From: an uncultured Polaribacter sp.
Lineage (GTDB): Bacteria > Bacteroidota > Bacteroidia > Flavobacteriales > Flavobacteriaceae
NCBI GenBank assembly: GCA_943846595.1
Contig: OX044355.1
Span: 868,001-932,000, forward strand
Length of the DNA: 64,000 nucleotides
Direction: 5' to 3'
Shown here: positions 1 through 7,942 of the stretch, in pieces
Position numbering within the stretch: the first letter of the stretch is position 1
Layout of the letters: each line of letters begins with the position of its first letter
Translations under genes and position numbers: made by a program
The notes under the pieces: generated by a model
Databases searched by the model: none
What the model was told of the DNA's origin: nothing
The model's input: the letters and a program-made list of their open reading frames with translations, nothing else

Positions 1-2
1 TT

Positions 3-40
3 CCCACTCATAAAGGATTCCTTTTTGAGTGGGTTTTTTC
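3..40 (+). terminator. Intrinsic terminator of an upstream gene
   Basis: Arms CCCACTCA and TGAGTGGG enclose a second small inverted repeat and are followed by a run of six T. The gene it serves lies left of the window. Confidence 0.75.
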
Positions 41-61
41 TTTTTTAAGCGTTAAAACGTA

Positions 62-91
62 TTGTAAATTCAGAATTATAAAATATCTTTG
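62..91 (+). promoter_or_regulatory. Bacteroidota-type promoter of the oxidase block
   Basis: TTG at 62-64 and TATCTTTG at 84-91 are separated by 19 bp, matching the Bacteroidota TTG/TAnnTTTG promoter. The ATG at 110 follows after a leader of about 12 nt. Confidence 0.7.
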
Positions 92-109
92 CAGTCAAGT
101 AAATAGATC

Positions 110-1012
110 ATGAATTCTACGAGTATTACAGAGAATACTTCCTCCATAAAATCAGCAATTACGGATGTAAAGCAACTTGTTAAAGTTGGCTTATCTTTAA
201 GTGTTGTTTTTTCTTCAGTTGCAGGATATTTACTCGCCGTAGAAACAGTGAATTATGCAATGCTGACACTGCTTGCAGTTGGGGGATTCTTAATGGTCGG
301 AGCTTCCAATGCTTTTAATCAAATTATAGAGGTTGATACAGATGCATTAATGCAACGTACCAAAAACAGGCCTTTACCAACAGGTAGAATGTCTGTTAAT
401 TTTGCATTAACAATCGCAATTCTTTTTGCAGTTTTAGGTTTGGGAATTTTGTATTACATCAATGCAAAAAGTGCTTTGTTTGGTGCAATCTCAATTTTTT
501 TGTACACAAGTGCATATACGCCTTTAAAATCGGTAACACCATTGACTGTTTTTGTTGGGGCTATTCCAGGTGCCATTCCTTTTATGTTAGGTTGGGTAGC
601 AGCAACCAATCAATTTGGTATTGAAGCTGGAATTTTATTCATGATTCAGTTTTTCTGGCAATTTCCTCATTTTTGGTCTATCGGGTGGTTGCAAGATGAA
701 GAATATAAAAAAGCAGGTTTCAATATGTTACCTATGAACACCAAAGATACGGGAGCTGTCAAACAAATAATTTTTTATACGGTGATCATGATCGTCGTAT
801 CAATAGCGCCTGTTTTAAAAGTAACTGGCGCCTTTTATATTTATCCAGCCACGGCTATTATTGTAGCCTTATTAGGTTGTTTAATGTTGTATTATTCAGT
901 GCAACTGCATAAAACATTACAGAATACAGAGGCAAGAAAATTAATGTTAGCAAGTGTTTTGTATATAACTTTGGTTCAAATAATATATGTGATCGATAAA
1001 TTTTTACATTAA
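110..1012 (+). CDS. cyoE: Protoheme IX farnesyltransferase (heme O synthase)
   Basis: This 300-residue UbiA-family membrane prenyltransferase adds a farnesyl group to protoheme to give heme O for terminal oxidases. The Asp-rich motif I lies around residues 67-78 (NAFNQIIEVDTD) and is followed by the typical RPLPTGR. A second conserved loop (LQDEEYKKAGFNMLP) lies near residue 200, and about eight hydrophobic segments are visible. Length is normal for the family. The ATG lies just downstream of a good promoter and the gene leads a run of oxidase genes, the next starting 4 bp after its stop. Confidence 0.95.
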   Translation: MNSTSITENTSSIKSAITDVKQLVKVGLSLSVVFSSVAGYLLAVETVNYAMLTLLAVGGFLMVGASNAFNQIIEVDTDALMQRTKNRPLPTGRMSVNFALTIAILFAVLGLGILYYINAKSALFGAISIFLYTSAYTPLKSVTPLTVFVGAIPGAIPFMLGWVAATNQFGIEAGILFMIQFFWQFPHFWSIGWLQDEEYKKAGFNMLPMNTKDTGAVKQIIFYTVIMIVVSIAPVLKVTGAFYIYPATAIIVALLGCLMLYYSVQLHKTLQNTEARKLMLASVLYITLVQIIYVIDKFLH

Positions 1013-1016
1013 AAAA

Positions 1017-1604
1017 ATGATAACAGAAGAAAAATTACAAGAAGAATTACTTGTTGCTAGAAGGAAAGCAGCAAAACCAATGCTGTGGGTTTCTATGATA
1101 AGTATGGTCATGTTTTTTGCAGGACTTACAAGTGCATATGTAATTAGTATGCGAAGAGATGATTGGGTGGAATTTGAGTTGCCGCAGGCATTCTATGTCA
1201 GTACTTTTTTAATCGTATTGAGTAGTATAACATTACATTTATCTCAATATTTTATAAATACCAACAAGAGACAACTGTCGTTAATTTTAGGAGTACTCAC
1301 CTTCTTATTAGGGGTTGGTTTTATTTGGCAACAATATGTTGGTTTTAATCAATTGAAAAGTGTTGGATTATTTTTTACAGGACCAGAAAGCACAGTGTCA
1401 ACATCGTTTATAATTGGCATTACTTTTTTGCATGTTTTACACCTTTTAGCAGGGGTTATTGTACTGTTGGTTGTTATTTATAATCATTTTAAATATAAAT
1501 ACAAACCAAATGATTTGCTGGGGTTTGAACTAGGCGCAATCTTCTGGCATTTTGTGGATATATTATGGATTTATCTATTTTTCTTTTTCTCTTTTATTAA
1601 GTGA
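1017..1604 (+). CDS. Cytochrome c oxidase subunit III-like protein (short form)
   Basis: The 195-residue protein has five hydrophobic segments and ends in the subunit III signature WHFVDILWIYLFFFF. Subunit III packs against the catalytic subunit of heme-copper oxidases in the inner membrane. It begins 4 bp after cyoE and is followed by a second, longer subunit III gene, a pairing usual in Flavobacteriia. It has no catalytic residues of its own. Confidence 0.9.
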   Translation: MITEEKLQEELLVARRKAAKPMLWVSMISMVMFFAGLTSAYVISMRRDDWVEFELPQAFYVSTFLIVLSSITLHLSQYFINTNKRQLSLILGVLTFLLGVGFIWQQYVGFNQLKSVGLFFTGPESTVSTSFIIGITFLHVLHLLAGVIVLLVVIYNHFKYKYKPNDLLGFELGAIFWHFVDILWIYLFFFFSFIK

Positions 1605-1658
1605 TGAAAAATGATTAATTTTGGCAAACAATTAAAGAACTATTTAATAGAATAATTT

Positions 1659-2639
1659 ATGAAATCAAATTCAGCTGTATCTTCTAATAAAAAAGAAACC
1701 TGGAGTGGAGGTGGTGTAAAGCCATTTGGCGCAAGCTACGGTAAAATGATGATGTGGTTTTTTATCGTTTCGGATGCATTAACTTTTTCAGGGTTTTTAG
1801 CAGCGTACGGTTTAACCCGTTTTAAATTCATCGACTCTTGGCCAATTGCTGATGAAGTTTTTACACACGTTCCTTTTGTACATGGAGAGTATCCAATGAT
1901 TTATGTTGCGATTATGACATTCATCTTAATTGTCTCTTCTGTAACCATGGTATTGGCTGTAGATGCGGGTCATAAAATGCAGAAAAACAAAGTAGCATGG
2001 TACATGTTTGCTACTATTATTTTTGGAATTATTTTTGTAGGCTCTCAAGCTTGGGAATGGAATACTTTTATTAAAGGTTCTTATGGAGCTGTGAAAACGA
2101 CGGAAGGAAAAATCTTACAATTTGTAAATGAAGAAGGGAAACAAATTGCTTTGGCAGACTTTGTGACTTCAGAAAGATTAGATGGTAGAGAACAACACAC
2201 GAAAAAAAATGGATTGTGGTTTGTGGAGGAACCAACCATTGCTACCTATTCAATAGATCAAATTATTACTTCTTATAACGCACATCCAGAAGTTCAAGTA
2301 AGAACAGAATTGATAACGGATCAGAAGAAAAAAACAATACTATCTAGAGAAGAAGGGAGTGCACAATTAGCAAAAACAAAATTGGTTGTAGAAGGTGCCA
2401 ACCTAGAAGTGAATGAATATGGAAATACCATCTTTGCAGATTTCTTCTTTTTTATTACTGGTTTCCACGGTTTTCACGTAATCACAGGAATTTTAATCAA
2501 TATCATTATTTTCTTTAACGTAATTCTTGGCACCTATGAAAAAAGAGGGCACTATGAAATGGTAGAAAAAGTAGGGTTGTATTGGCACTTTGTAGATTTA
2601 GTTTGGGTATTCGTATTCACATTCTTCTACTTAGTTTAA
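1659..2639 (+). CDS. Cytochrome c oxidase subunit III (long form)
   Basis: At 326 residues this subunit III is longer than usual. An extra hydrophilic stretch of about 110 residues (roughly 130-245) sits between the early helices and the C-terminal GFHGFHVITG and YWHFVDLVWVFVF motifs. The core family assignment is clear from those motifs. The insert has no recognisable domain and would lie in a loop outside the helix bundle. It follows the short subunit III gene and precedes subunit IV by 19 bp, so one transcript is likely. Confidence 0.92.
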   Translation: MKSNSAVSSNKKETWSGGGVKPFGASYGKMMMWFFIVSDALTFSGFLAAYGLTRFKFIDSWPIADEVFTHVPFVHGEYPMIYVAIMTFILIVSSVTMVLAVDAGHKMQKNKVAWYMFATIIFGIIFVGSQAWEWNTFIKGSYGAVKTTEGKILQFVNEEGKQIALADFVTSERLDGREQHTKKNGLWFVEEPTIATYSIDQIITSYNAHPEVQVRTELITDQKKKTILSREEGSAQLAKTKLVVEGANLEVNEYGNTIFADFFFFITGFHGFHVITGILINIIIFFNVILGTYEKRGHYEMVEKVGLYWHFVDLVWVFVFTFFYLV

Positions 2640-2658
2640 TAATAAAAAAGTATATAAA

Positions 2659-3000
2659 ATGGGACACGCACACGAATCAAATACAAAGAAAATTTGGATA
2701 GTACTAATCATTTTAACGGTTATAACTGGCGTTGAAGTTTGGTTAGGAATTTTAAAACCAGATTTCTTATACTTGTCAAACTTTTTAGGAACAAGTTGGT
2801 TAAACTGGATTTTTATCATACTAACACTTCTAAAAGCCTACTTTATCGCTTGGTCTTTTATGCATCTAGAAGGGGAAAAAACTTGGTTTAGACGTGCCAT
2901 TGTTTGGACACCCATTTTTCTGATCTGCTTTTTAGTAACCTTGTTATTAATAGAAGGTGGTTATGTCTACGATACACTAGGACCGCTTGTAAAATGGTAA
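2659..3000 (+). CDS. Cytochrome c oxidase subunit IV family protein
   Basis: This 113-residue protein has an N-terminal GHAHES segment and three transmembrane helices, matching the prokaryotic subunit IV/CoxF-type family of small accessory oxidase subunits. It follows subunit III closely. A terminator hairpin follows its stop, so the main oxidase transcript may end here. Confidence 0.88.
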   Translation: MGHAHESNTKKIWIVLIILTVITGVEVWLGILKPDFLYLSNFLGTSWLNWIFIILTLLKAYFIAWSFMHLEGEKTWFRRAIVWTPIFLICFLVTLLLIEGGYVYDTLGPLVKW

Positions 3001-3009
3001 TAAAATAAA

Positions 3010-3038
3010 AGGTGGTTTTTGATAACCACTTTTTTTTT
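3010..3038 (+). terminator. Terminator after the subunit IV gene
   Basis: GTGGTT (3012-3017) pairs with AACCAC (3024-3029), followed by nine T. It argues against any start of the next gene upstream of 3046, since such a start would lie inside the hairpin. Confidence 0.7.
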
Positions 3039-3057
3039 GCTAAAAATGTCATACATC

Positions 3058-3705
3058 ATGATTACAAAAAAAAGAGTTGTACTTTTTTTACTTTTTATAT
3101 TCCCGTTGATCGCTTTCTTATTGCTTTCTACTGGAATAAATGGTTTCAACAAATTGCCAGTCGTAAATAAAAATGTCATTGATATTTCTAGTATTGATTC
3201 TACCGAAACACTTCAGGACAAAGTATCTATAATTTGTTTTTTAGGGAATGATTTGAATAAAATCAAAGGAGGATTGTTTAATTTGAACGAGAAAGTGTAC
3301 AAAAAATTTATTGACCATAAAAAATTTCAAATTATTGCGATTGCCCCAAAAGGAAAAGAAAAAGAAGTACAAATTCTAAAAGAGGAGATTGGTGCATTTA
3401 CAGATATGGATAAGTGGAAATTTCTAATAGGTTCGGAAGCAAAAATAAATGCTTTTTATTCCAGTTTTAAAAACAACACCCAACTCTTGAACCTTTCTTC
3501 GAATGATGCTTTTATAATCGATAAAAAAGGAAGTCTTAGAGGAAGAACAGATGATATGAAAAATCCAAGCAGAAAATTTATTGGATATAATATGAGATCA
3601 GTGTCTGATTTAAAAGGACCCATGAAAGACGATATCAGTGTGCTTTATTATGAGTACTATGCCGCTTTTAAAGACAGAAAAAAGGCAGATAGAAAAGAAA
3701 AGTAA
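3058..3705 (+). CDS. Membrane-anchored SCO-like protein lacking the metal-binding cysteines
   Basis: From the ATG at 3058 the product is 215 residues. It has one N-terminal transmembrane helix and a soluble domain exported toward the periplasm. The stretch DAFIIDKKGSLRGR near residue 165 resembles the region just before the C-terminal end of SCO/thioredoxin-fold proteins, but there is no CxxxC motif. It sits 3 bp before a bona fide SCO1 gene, so a role in oxidase assembly is a reasonable inference. ATG codons at 3046 and 3058 are both possible starts; the hydrophobic leader begins directly after 3058. Confidence 0.7.
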   Translation: MITKKRVVLFLLFIFPLIAFLLLSTGINGFNKLPVVNKNVIDISSIDSTETLQDKVSIICFLGNDLNKIKGGLFNLNEKVYKKFIDHKKFQIIAIAPKGKEKEVQILKEEIGAFTDMDKWKFLIGSEAKINAFYSSFKNNTQLLNLSSNDAFIIDKKGSLRGRTDDMKNPSRKFIGYNMRSVSDLKGPMKDDISVLYYEYYAAFKDRKKADRKEK

Positions 3706-3708
3706 GTT

Positions 3709-4353
3709 ATGAATAGAAAATACTCTTATATTGGTGTCGCTTTTGTTATCCTATTATTTGGGATCTACGTGGTTAGAAACATTGAGTCACGATTTGAGAA
3801 GTCCGATTTGTATACCTTTGAAAAAGTACCTGCTTTTGAATTTATAAATCAAGAAGGAAAAAAAATAAATAACAAAACCTATGCAGGAAAAGTATATGTA
3901 GTTGAGTTTTTCTTTTCAACTTGTCCAACAATTTGTCCTTTGATGACAAAAAAAATGCTGTTGCTTCAGGATGAGTTTTTTGGAAATCCAGATTTCGGAA
4001 TTGCTTCCATATCCATTACGCCAGATATCGATACCCCAAAAGTGCTTAAATCCTATGCAAAACAGAATGAGATTACTCATAGAAATTGGCATTTGTTAAC
4101 AGGCAAACCCTATGATGTAGTTTCCCAATTATCAAACAAAGGTTTTACATTATATACCGGAAAAGGAGATGCAACTCATGGCGGATTTGAACATTCGGGC
4201 TTGTTTGCCCTCGTGGACAAAGAAGGAAATATTCGCTCAAGAAATGATGCCTATGGCAATCCAATAAAGTTTTATAGAGCTTTGGAGGAGCATAGCTTTC
4301 CAGATCAGATCAAAGAATTAAAAGAAGATATTAAAATTTTATTAAATGAATAA
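3709..4353 (+). CDS. SCO1/SenC copper chaperone for cytochrome oxidase
   Basis: This 214-residue thioredoxin-fold protein has an N-terminal membrane anchor, the copper-binding CPTIC motif (C72, C76) and the distal histidine in EHSGLFALVD (H162). All three copper ligands expected for SCO1 are therefore present. The family delivers copper to the CuA site of subunit II and acts at the periplasmic face. The gene overlaps the following DUF420 gene by 8 bp, indicating translational coupling. Confidence 0.93.
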   Translation: MNRKYSYIGVAFVILLFGIYVVRNIESRFEKSDLYTFEKVPAFEFINQEGKKINNKTYAGKVYVVEFFFSTCPTICPLMTKKMLLLQDEFFGNPDFGIASISITPDIDTPKVLKSYAKQNEITHRNWHLLTGKPYDVVSQLSNKGFTLYTGKGDATHGGFEHSGLFALVDKEGNIRSRNDAYGNPIKFYRALEEHSFPDQIKELKEDIKILLNE

Positions 4354-4921
4354 GAATTTAGCTCAAGAAAAAAAGTACAAGCGTATAATTTTGGCACTTT
4401 CTATTGTCATTCCGCTAGCTGTTGCCGCATTGTTTGGGATCAATTTACAAAAATTAGGTTTCGACGTAGAACCACTTACTTTTTTGCCGCCTATTTATGC
4501 GTCTATAAACGCAATAACAGCGATTGTCCTAGTTGCCGCTGTCATTGCCATCAAAAAAGGAAATCGAAAATTACACGAAGGTTTAAATACCTTTGCAATT
4601 TTTTGTTCACTATTGTTTTTAGTGATGTATGTAGCGTATCACATGACCTCGAATTCCACGAGTTATGGAGGTGCAGCTGCTGCAGAATACGATTTGTTAA
4701 CTAAATTGAAAACGTTTCCATTCTACTATTTTATCTTAATTACACATATTGCCCTATCAATCATAGTCATCCCTTTTGTTTTAACAACTTATATGCGCGC
4801 AAAATTAACATATTTTCCAGCCCATAAAAAGATTGCAAAAATTACCTTTCCACTTTGGCTGTATGTTGCCGTAACTGGCGTAATCGTTTATATAATGATA
4901 TCCCCATATTATGTTCAATAA
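4346..4921 (+). CDS. DUF420 membrane protein
   Basis: The 191-residue protein has about five transmembrane helices and family-typical histidines (KLHEGLN, VAYHMTS, ITHIALS, PAHKKIA). DUF420 proteins are found with SCO1 and oxidase assembly genes (CtaM in Bacillus is a member) and are thought to help mature the oxidase. It overlaps SCO1 by 8 bp and the next small gene by 11 bp. Confidence 0.88.
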   Translation: MNKNLAQEKKYKRIILALSIVIPLAVAALFGINLQKLGFDVEPLTFLPPIYASINAITAIVLVAAVIAIKKGNRKLHEGLNTFAIFCSLLFLVMYVAYHMTSNSTSYGGAAAAEYDLLTKLKTFPFYYFILITHIALSIIVIPFVLTTYMRAKLTYFPAHKKIAKITFPLWLYVAVTGVIVYIMISPYYVQ

Positions 4922-5129
4922 AAAAACAGCACTTACTTTTTTATTTGTTTTTACTTGCATTGTTTCCAATGCACAATGTGCCATGTGTAAGGCCGTTGTA
5001 GAAAATGGAGACATTTCTATGGCAGAAGGGGTAAACAATGGAATCACCTATTTAATGGTTTTTCCATACCTCTTAATTGGTGGATTGTTCTATACCTTGT
5101 ATCGATATAAGAAGAATGCAAAAAATTAA
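4911..5129 (+). CDS. Small exported membrane protein of the oxidase cluster
   Basis: This 72-residue protein has a hydrophobic leader ending in SNAQ, then CAMCKAVVE, which offers a CxxC pair, and one transmembrane helix near the C-terminus. It overlaps the DUF420 gene by 11 bp and so is coupled to it. Small proteins with a CAMC motif occur at this position in related Flavobacteriia. Function is unknown; metal or heme handling is only a guess from the cysteines and context. Confidence 0.75.
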   Translation: MFNKKTALTFLFVFTCIVSNAQCAMCKAVVENGDISMAEGVNNGITYLMVFPYLLIGGLFYTLYRYKKNAKN

Positions 5130-5145
5130 CATTTTTATGAGCCTG

Positions 5146-5221
5146 TAACTTTGTAACATATTTTACTTTTAATCGTCCTATTAAAAGAGGTAAGAAGATT
5201 CTCTTTTTACGATTATTAAAA
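5146..5221 (+). promoter_or_regulatory. Promoter and structured leader of the TolC gene
   Basis: TAACTTTG at 5146-5153 fits the -7 box. Downstream, AATCGT (5171-5176) pairs with ACGATT (5209-5214) and AAAAGAG (5183-5189) with CTCTTTT (5201-5207), predicting a nested stem-loop over 5167-5221. No T run follows, so it is not a terminator. It leaves about 30 nt before the TTG start. Confidence 0.45.
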
Positions 5222-5252
5222 ATAACTATCATACCTATTAAAAAGATACCCA

Positions 5253-6584
5253 TTGAAAACTAAACTTATACTCGCAGTTGCTGTATTCACCTCATTAGCA
5301 GGTTTTTCTCAAAAGAAATGGACGCTTAAGGAATGTGTAGACCAAGCCTTAGAAAGAAATATTTCTGTACAACAAAGTAAGCTTAATTTAAAATTAGCAA
5401 TAAAAGATGTTGCCATTGCCAATGGTAATTTTTTACCAAATATAACTGGTGGATCAAGTGGTAATTTCAATTCAGGATTATCGCCAGACCGGAATGGTGT
5501 TTTAACAAATACAAACAATTTTAATGGCTCTTTTAGTTTAAGAAGTTCTGGTACCATCTTCAATGGTTACCGAAATACAAACACCTACAAACAAGCACAG
5601 TTAGGGGTTTTGTCTAGCGAATACAACTTAAAAAAGATAGAGAACGACATTTCATTATTTGTTGTTAACGGATATCTGAATGTGTTGTTTGCCAAAGAAA
5701 ATTTAAATGTTGCTAATGTGCAATATGAAATAAGCGTGAAACAAATAGAGGCAGTTAAAAGTAGATTTGAAGCCGGAGCCGTTGCAAAAGGGGAGGTTTT
5801 AAACATTCAATCTACTGCTGCAGCCAACTTGCAAAGTGTCGTTGCACAAGAGAATGTATTGAATTTAGCGCTACTCAACCTAGCGCAAACCCTTCAAGTT
5901 CCGATCGATAATTTTGATGTTGCACCCATAGAATTGGGGACGCCTTCTGAAAACCTATTGTATACAAATTCAGAGATCGTGTTTGAGAAATCGTTATTGA
6001 ACCGACCTGAAATTGAAAGTGCAAAACTGGCAATCGAAAGTGCTGATTTAAGTATCGAAATTGCAAAAAGTGCCTACAAGCCAACACTGACCTATAGCCT
6101 TAGCGCAGGAACTTCTTATTATCATCAATTTAATAACCTTTTGCCTACTCGTTTTAATGATGATTTTATATCACAAACTGCCGATCGTTTTCAATATGGA
6201 ATCGGCTTTAATGTGAGCGTTCCTATTTTCAATCGTTTTCAAACCAAAAACAATGTAGCGAAATCGAAGATCAACAAAGAAATCTCGATTACACGACTAG
6301 AAAATGAAAAGATCCAGTTAAAACAAACCATAGAACAAGCATTTTTAGATGTAAAGGCCGCATCTAAATCCTATCAAGCTGCAAAAATTTCTTTAGCCGC
6401 ACAAAAAGAAGCCTTTAAAAATTCACAACAACGATATAATTTTGGAGACATGACCTTATTCGATTTTGATCAAGTTAGAACCAGATTGGTCAATGCCGAA
6501 GGCGCTATGATTCGTTCAAAATACGATTATGTATTTAAAACAAAAATATTACAATTCTATTCCGATGAATTGGTTTTAGAATAA
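5253..6584 (+). CDS. TolC family outer-membrane efflux channel
   Basis: The 443-residue product has a signal peptide cleaved near GFSQ and the two alternating beta/alpha repeats of the outer-membrane efflux protein family (long amphipathic helices around 160-220 and 370-430). The start is a TTG at 5253: no ATG precedes the signal peptide in this frame. No MFP or RND partner is adjacent, unlike the second TolC gene at 52 kb, so it may serve a pump encoded elsewhere. Confidence 0.88.
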   Translation: MKTKLILAVAVFTSLAGFSQKKWTLKECVDQALERNISVQQSKLNLKLAIKDVAIANGNFLPNITGGSSGNFNSGLSPDRNGVLTNTNNFNGSFSLRSSGTIFNGYRNTNTYKQAQLGVLSSEYNLKKIENDISLFVVNGYLNVLFAKENLNVANVQYEISVKQIEAVKSRFEAGAVAKGEVLNIQSTAAANLQSVVAQENVLNLALLNLAQTLQVPIDNFDVAPIELGTPSENLLYTNSEIVFEKSLLNRPEIESAKLAIESADLSIEIAKSAYKPTLTYSLSAGTSYYHQFNNLLPTRFNDDFISQTADRFQYGIGFNVSVPIFNRFQTKNNVAKSKINKEISITRLENEKIQLKQTIEQAFLDVKAASKSYQAAKISLAAQKEAFKNSQQRYNFGDMTLFDFDQVRTRLVNAEGAMIRSKYDYVFKTKILQFYSDELVLE

Positions 6585-6610
6585 CACCCTTTTATTTTAT
6601 TATGAGAAGA

Positions 6611-6638
6611 CCTCGCAATTTTGCGAGGTTTTATTTTT
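6611..6638 (+). terminator. Terminator of the TolC gene
   Basis: CCTCGCAA and TTGCGAGG form a perfect stem followed by TTTTATTTTT. Any tsaB start upstream of about 6640 would lie inside it. Confidence 0.85.
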
Positions 6639-6647
6639 AGGAACCTT

Positions 6648-6655
6648 TATATTTG
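6648..6655 (+). promoter_or_regulatory. -7 box of the tsaB promoter
   Basis: TATATTTG matches TAnnTTTG exactly and would start transcription near 6662. This supports the GTG at 6672 as the tsaB start. Confidence 0.6.
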
Positions 6656-6671
6656 TAAAAATTTTCAAATT

Positions 6672-7358
6672 GTGGCGATTATTCTAAATATTGAAACAGC
6701 AACTAAAAATTGTTCTGTAAGCATTGCTAATAATGGTGCAGTACTCGTTTTAAAAGAGTTGAACGACCTTAACTATTCCCATGCGGAAAAGTTACACCCT
6801 TTTATAAACGCGGCCTTAAAAGAAGCAAAAATTACAATACATCAAATAGATGCTGTGGCCGTTAGTAAAGGCCCCGGTTCTTATACGGGACTTCGAATTG
6901 GTGTATCTGCAGCAAAAGGCATTTGTTTCGCCATCGATAAACCATTGATCTCAATCGATACGTTGACTTCCTTGTCAAACGCAATTTCTATTCATGACGG
7001 AGTAGTAGTTCCCATGTTAGATGCTCGAAGAATGGAAGTCTATGCTGCTGTTTTTTCTGCAGACAATAAAGCGATTCGAGAAATTAAAGCAGAAATTATT
7101 GATACACATTCTTTTTCTGACTATCTAGAAAAAGGAAATGTATACTTTTTAGGAGATGGTGCAAAGAAGTGTCAGCCTATTTTGACGCATAAGAATGCGA
7201 TTTTTGTTGCCGATAAATTTCCATCAGCAAAAGAAATGGCAATGCTTTCGTTTGAAAAGTTTCAACTACATCAATTTGAAGACGTTGCCTATTTTGAGCC
7301 TTTTTATCTAAAAGATTTTCTAGTAGTTCCAGAAAAGAAAAAACAACCTACTTTTTAA
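6672..7358 (+). CDS. tsaB: tRNA threonylcarbamoyladenosine biosynthesis protein TsaB
   Basis: TsaB (YeaZ) is the scaffold partner of TsaD in making t6A at position 37 of ANN-decoding tRNAs. Family motifs are the N-terminal ILNIETAT and AVSKGPGSYTGLRIG, with an ASKHA-type fold. I place the start at the GTG at 6672 (228 residues). Upstream in-frame codons fall in the preceding terminator and in this gene's own promoter, and the family begins directly with this hydrophobic strand. Confidence 0.9.
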   Translation: MAIILNIETATKNCSVSIANNGAVLVLKELNDLNYSHAEKLHPFINAALKEAKITIHQIDAVAVSKGPGSYTGLRIGVSAAKGICFAIDKPLISIDTLTSLSNAISIHDGVVVPMLDARRMEVYAAVFSADNKAIREIKAEIIDTHSFSDYLEKGNVYFLGDGAKKCQPILTHKNAIFVADKFPSAKEMAMLSFEKFQLHQFEDVAYFEPFYLKDFLVVPEKKKQPTF

Positions 7359-7451
7359 ATAATTCTGACGAATGAAATTAAGGATTATTCGTATAACGAA
7401 TGAGCGGAAGTGCATTTTAGCCCCCAATGTTAATTTAATGTTACTTAAATG

Positions 7452-7482
7452 TTGGTTAATTGTAATTAATTTACTAGATTTA
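7452..7482 (+). promoter_or_regulatory. Candidate promoter of the small MORN-type gene
   Basis: TTG at 7452-7454, a 20-bp spacer and TAGATTTA at 7475-7482 (one mismatch to TAnnTTTG). Confidence 0.4.
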
Positions 7483-7516
7483 TCATACAATACTAGGAAT
7501 TTAAAAAGTAACATTT

Positions 7517-7867
7517 ATGAAAAAAGTAATTTTAATTGCATTATTTAGCATAAGTCTAGTTGGATATTCTCAGAATAACCAAACCACATATACTACACAA
7601 GGAGATTTAGTAAAAGCAACATATTTTCACGAAGATGGATCTGTAAGTGTTGAAGGTTATTTTAAAGATAAAAAATTAACGGGTGAGTGGGTTCGTTTTG
7701 ATAAAAAAGGGAACATTGTACAGCGCGCACATTATAATGTAGGAAAAAAAGTTGGTACCTGGTCTGTTTGGAGCACGGCAGGGCTTAAGGAAATTAACTA
7801 TGATGATAATGCGATTGTAAGTGTTAATTTATTGAAACCAAAACATAGTGTAGCACAAAATAGGTAA
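7517..7867 (+). CDS. Small exported MORN/YwqK-type repeat protein
   Basis: The 116-residue product has a signal peptide (cleavage after GYSQ) and two or three MORN-like repeats (EDGSVSVEGYFKDKKLTGEW, KKGNIVQRAHYNVGKKVGTW). Such proteins are often labelled YwqK-family antitoxin in Flavobacteriia, but no toxin is adjacent and the name is not functional evidence. It is likely a periplasmic or outer-membrane associated protein of unknown role. A second, longer MORN protein occurs at 48.2 kb. Confidence 0.75.
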   Translation: MKKVILIALFSISLVGYSQNNQTTYTTQGDLVKATYFHEDGSVSVEGYFKDKKLTGEWVRFDKKGNIVQRAHYNVGKKVGTWSVWSTAGLKEINYDDNAIVSVNLLKPKHSVAQNR

Positions 7868-7880
7868 TATTTTCACAAAT

Positions 7881-7932
7881 ATTATTCACAAAAAAAAGCA
7901 GACTTAAAAGTCTGCTTTTTTTTGTGAATAAT
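7881..7932. terminator. Bidirectional terminator, perfect 25-bp arms
   Basis: A perfect inverted repeat with 25-bp arms and a 2-nt loop carries eight A on one side and eight T on the other. It serves the convergent genes on both sides. Confidence 0.9.
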
Positions 7933-7942
7933 AATTTCAGGA

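Noticed and set aside
7320..7514. 64-residue - strand ORF between tsaB and the MORN-type gene
   Set aside because: It is antisense to the end of tsaB and covers the downstream promoter.
7517..7867. Toxin-antitoxin system suggested by the YwqK-like protein
   Set aside because: The similarity is to MORN-type repeats; the protein is exported and no toxin gene is adjacent.
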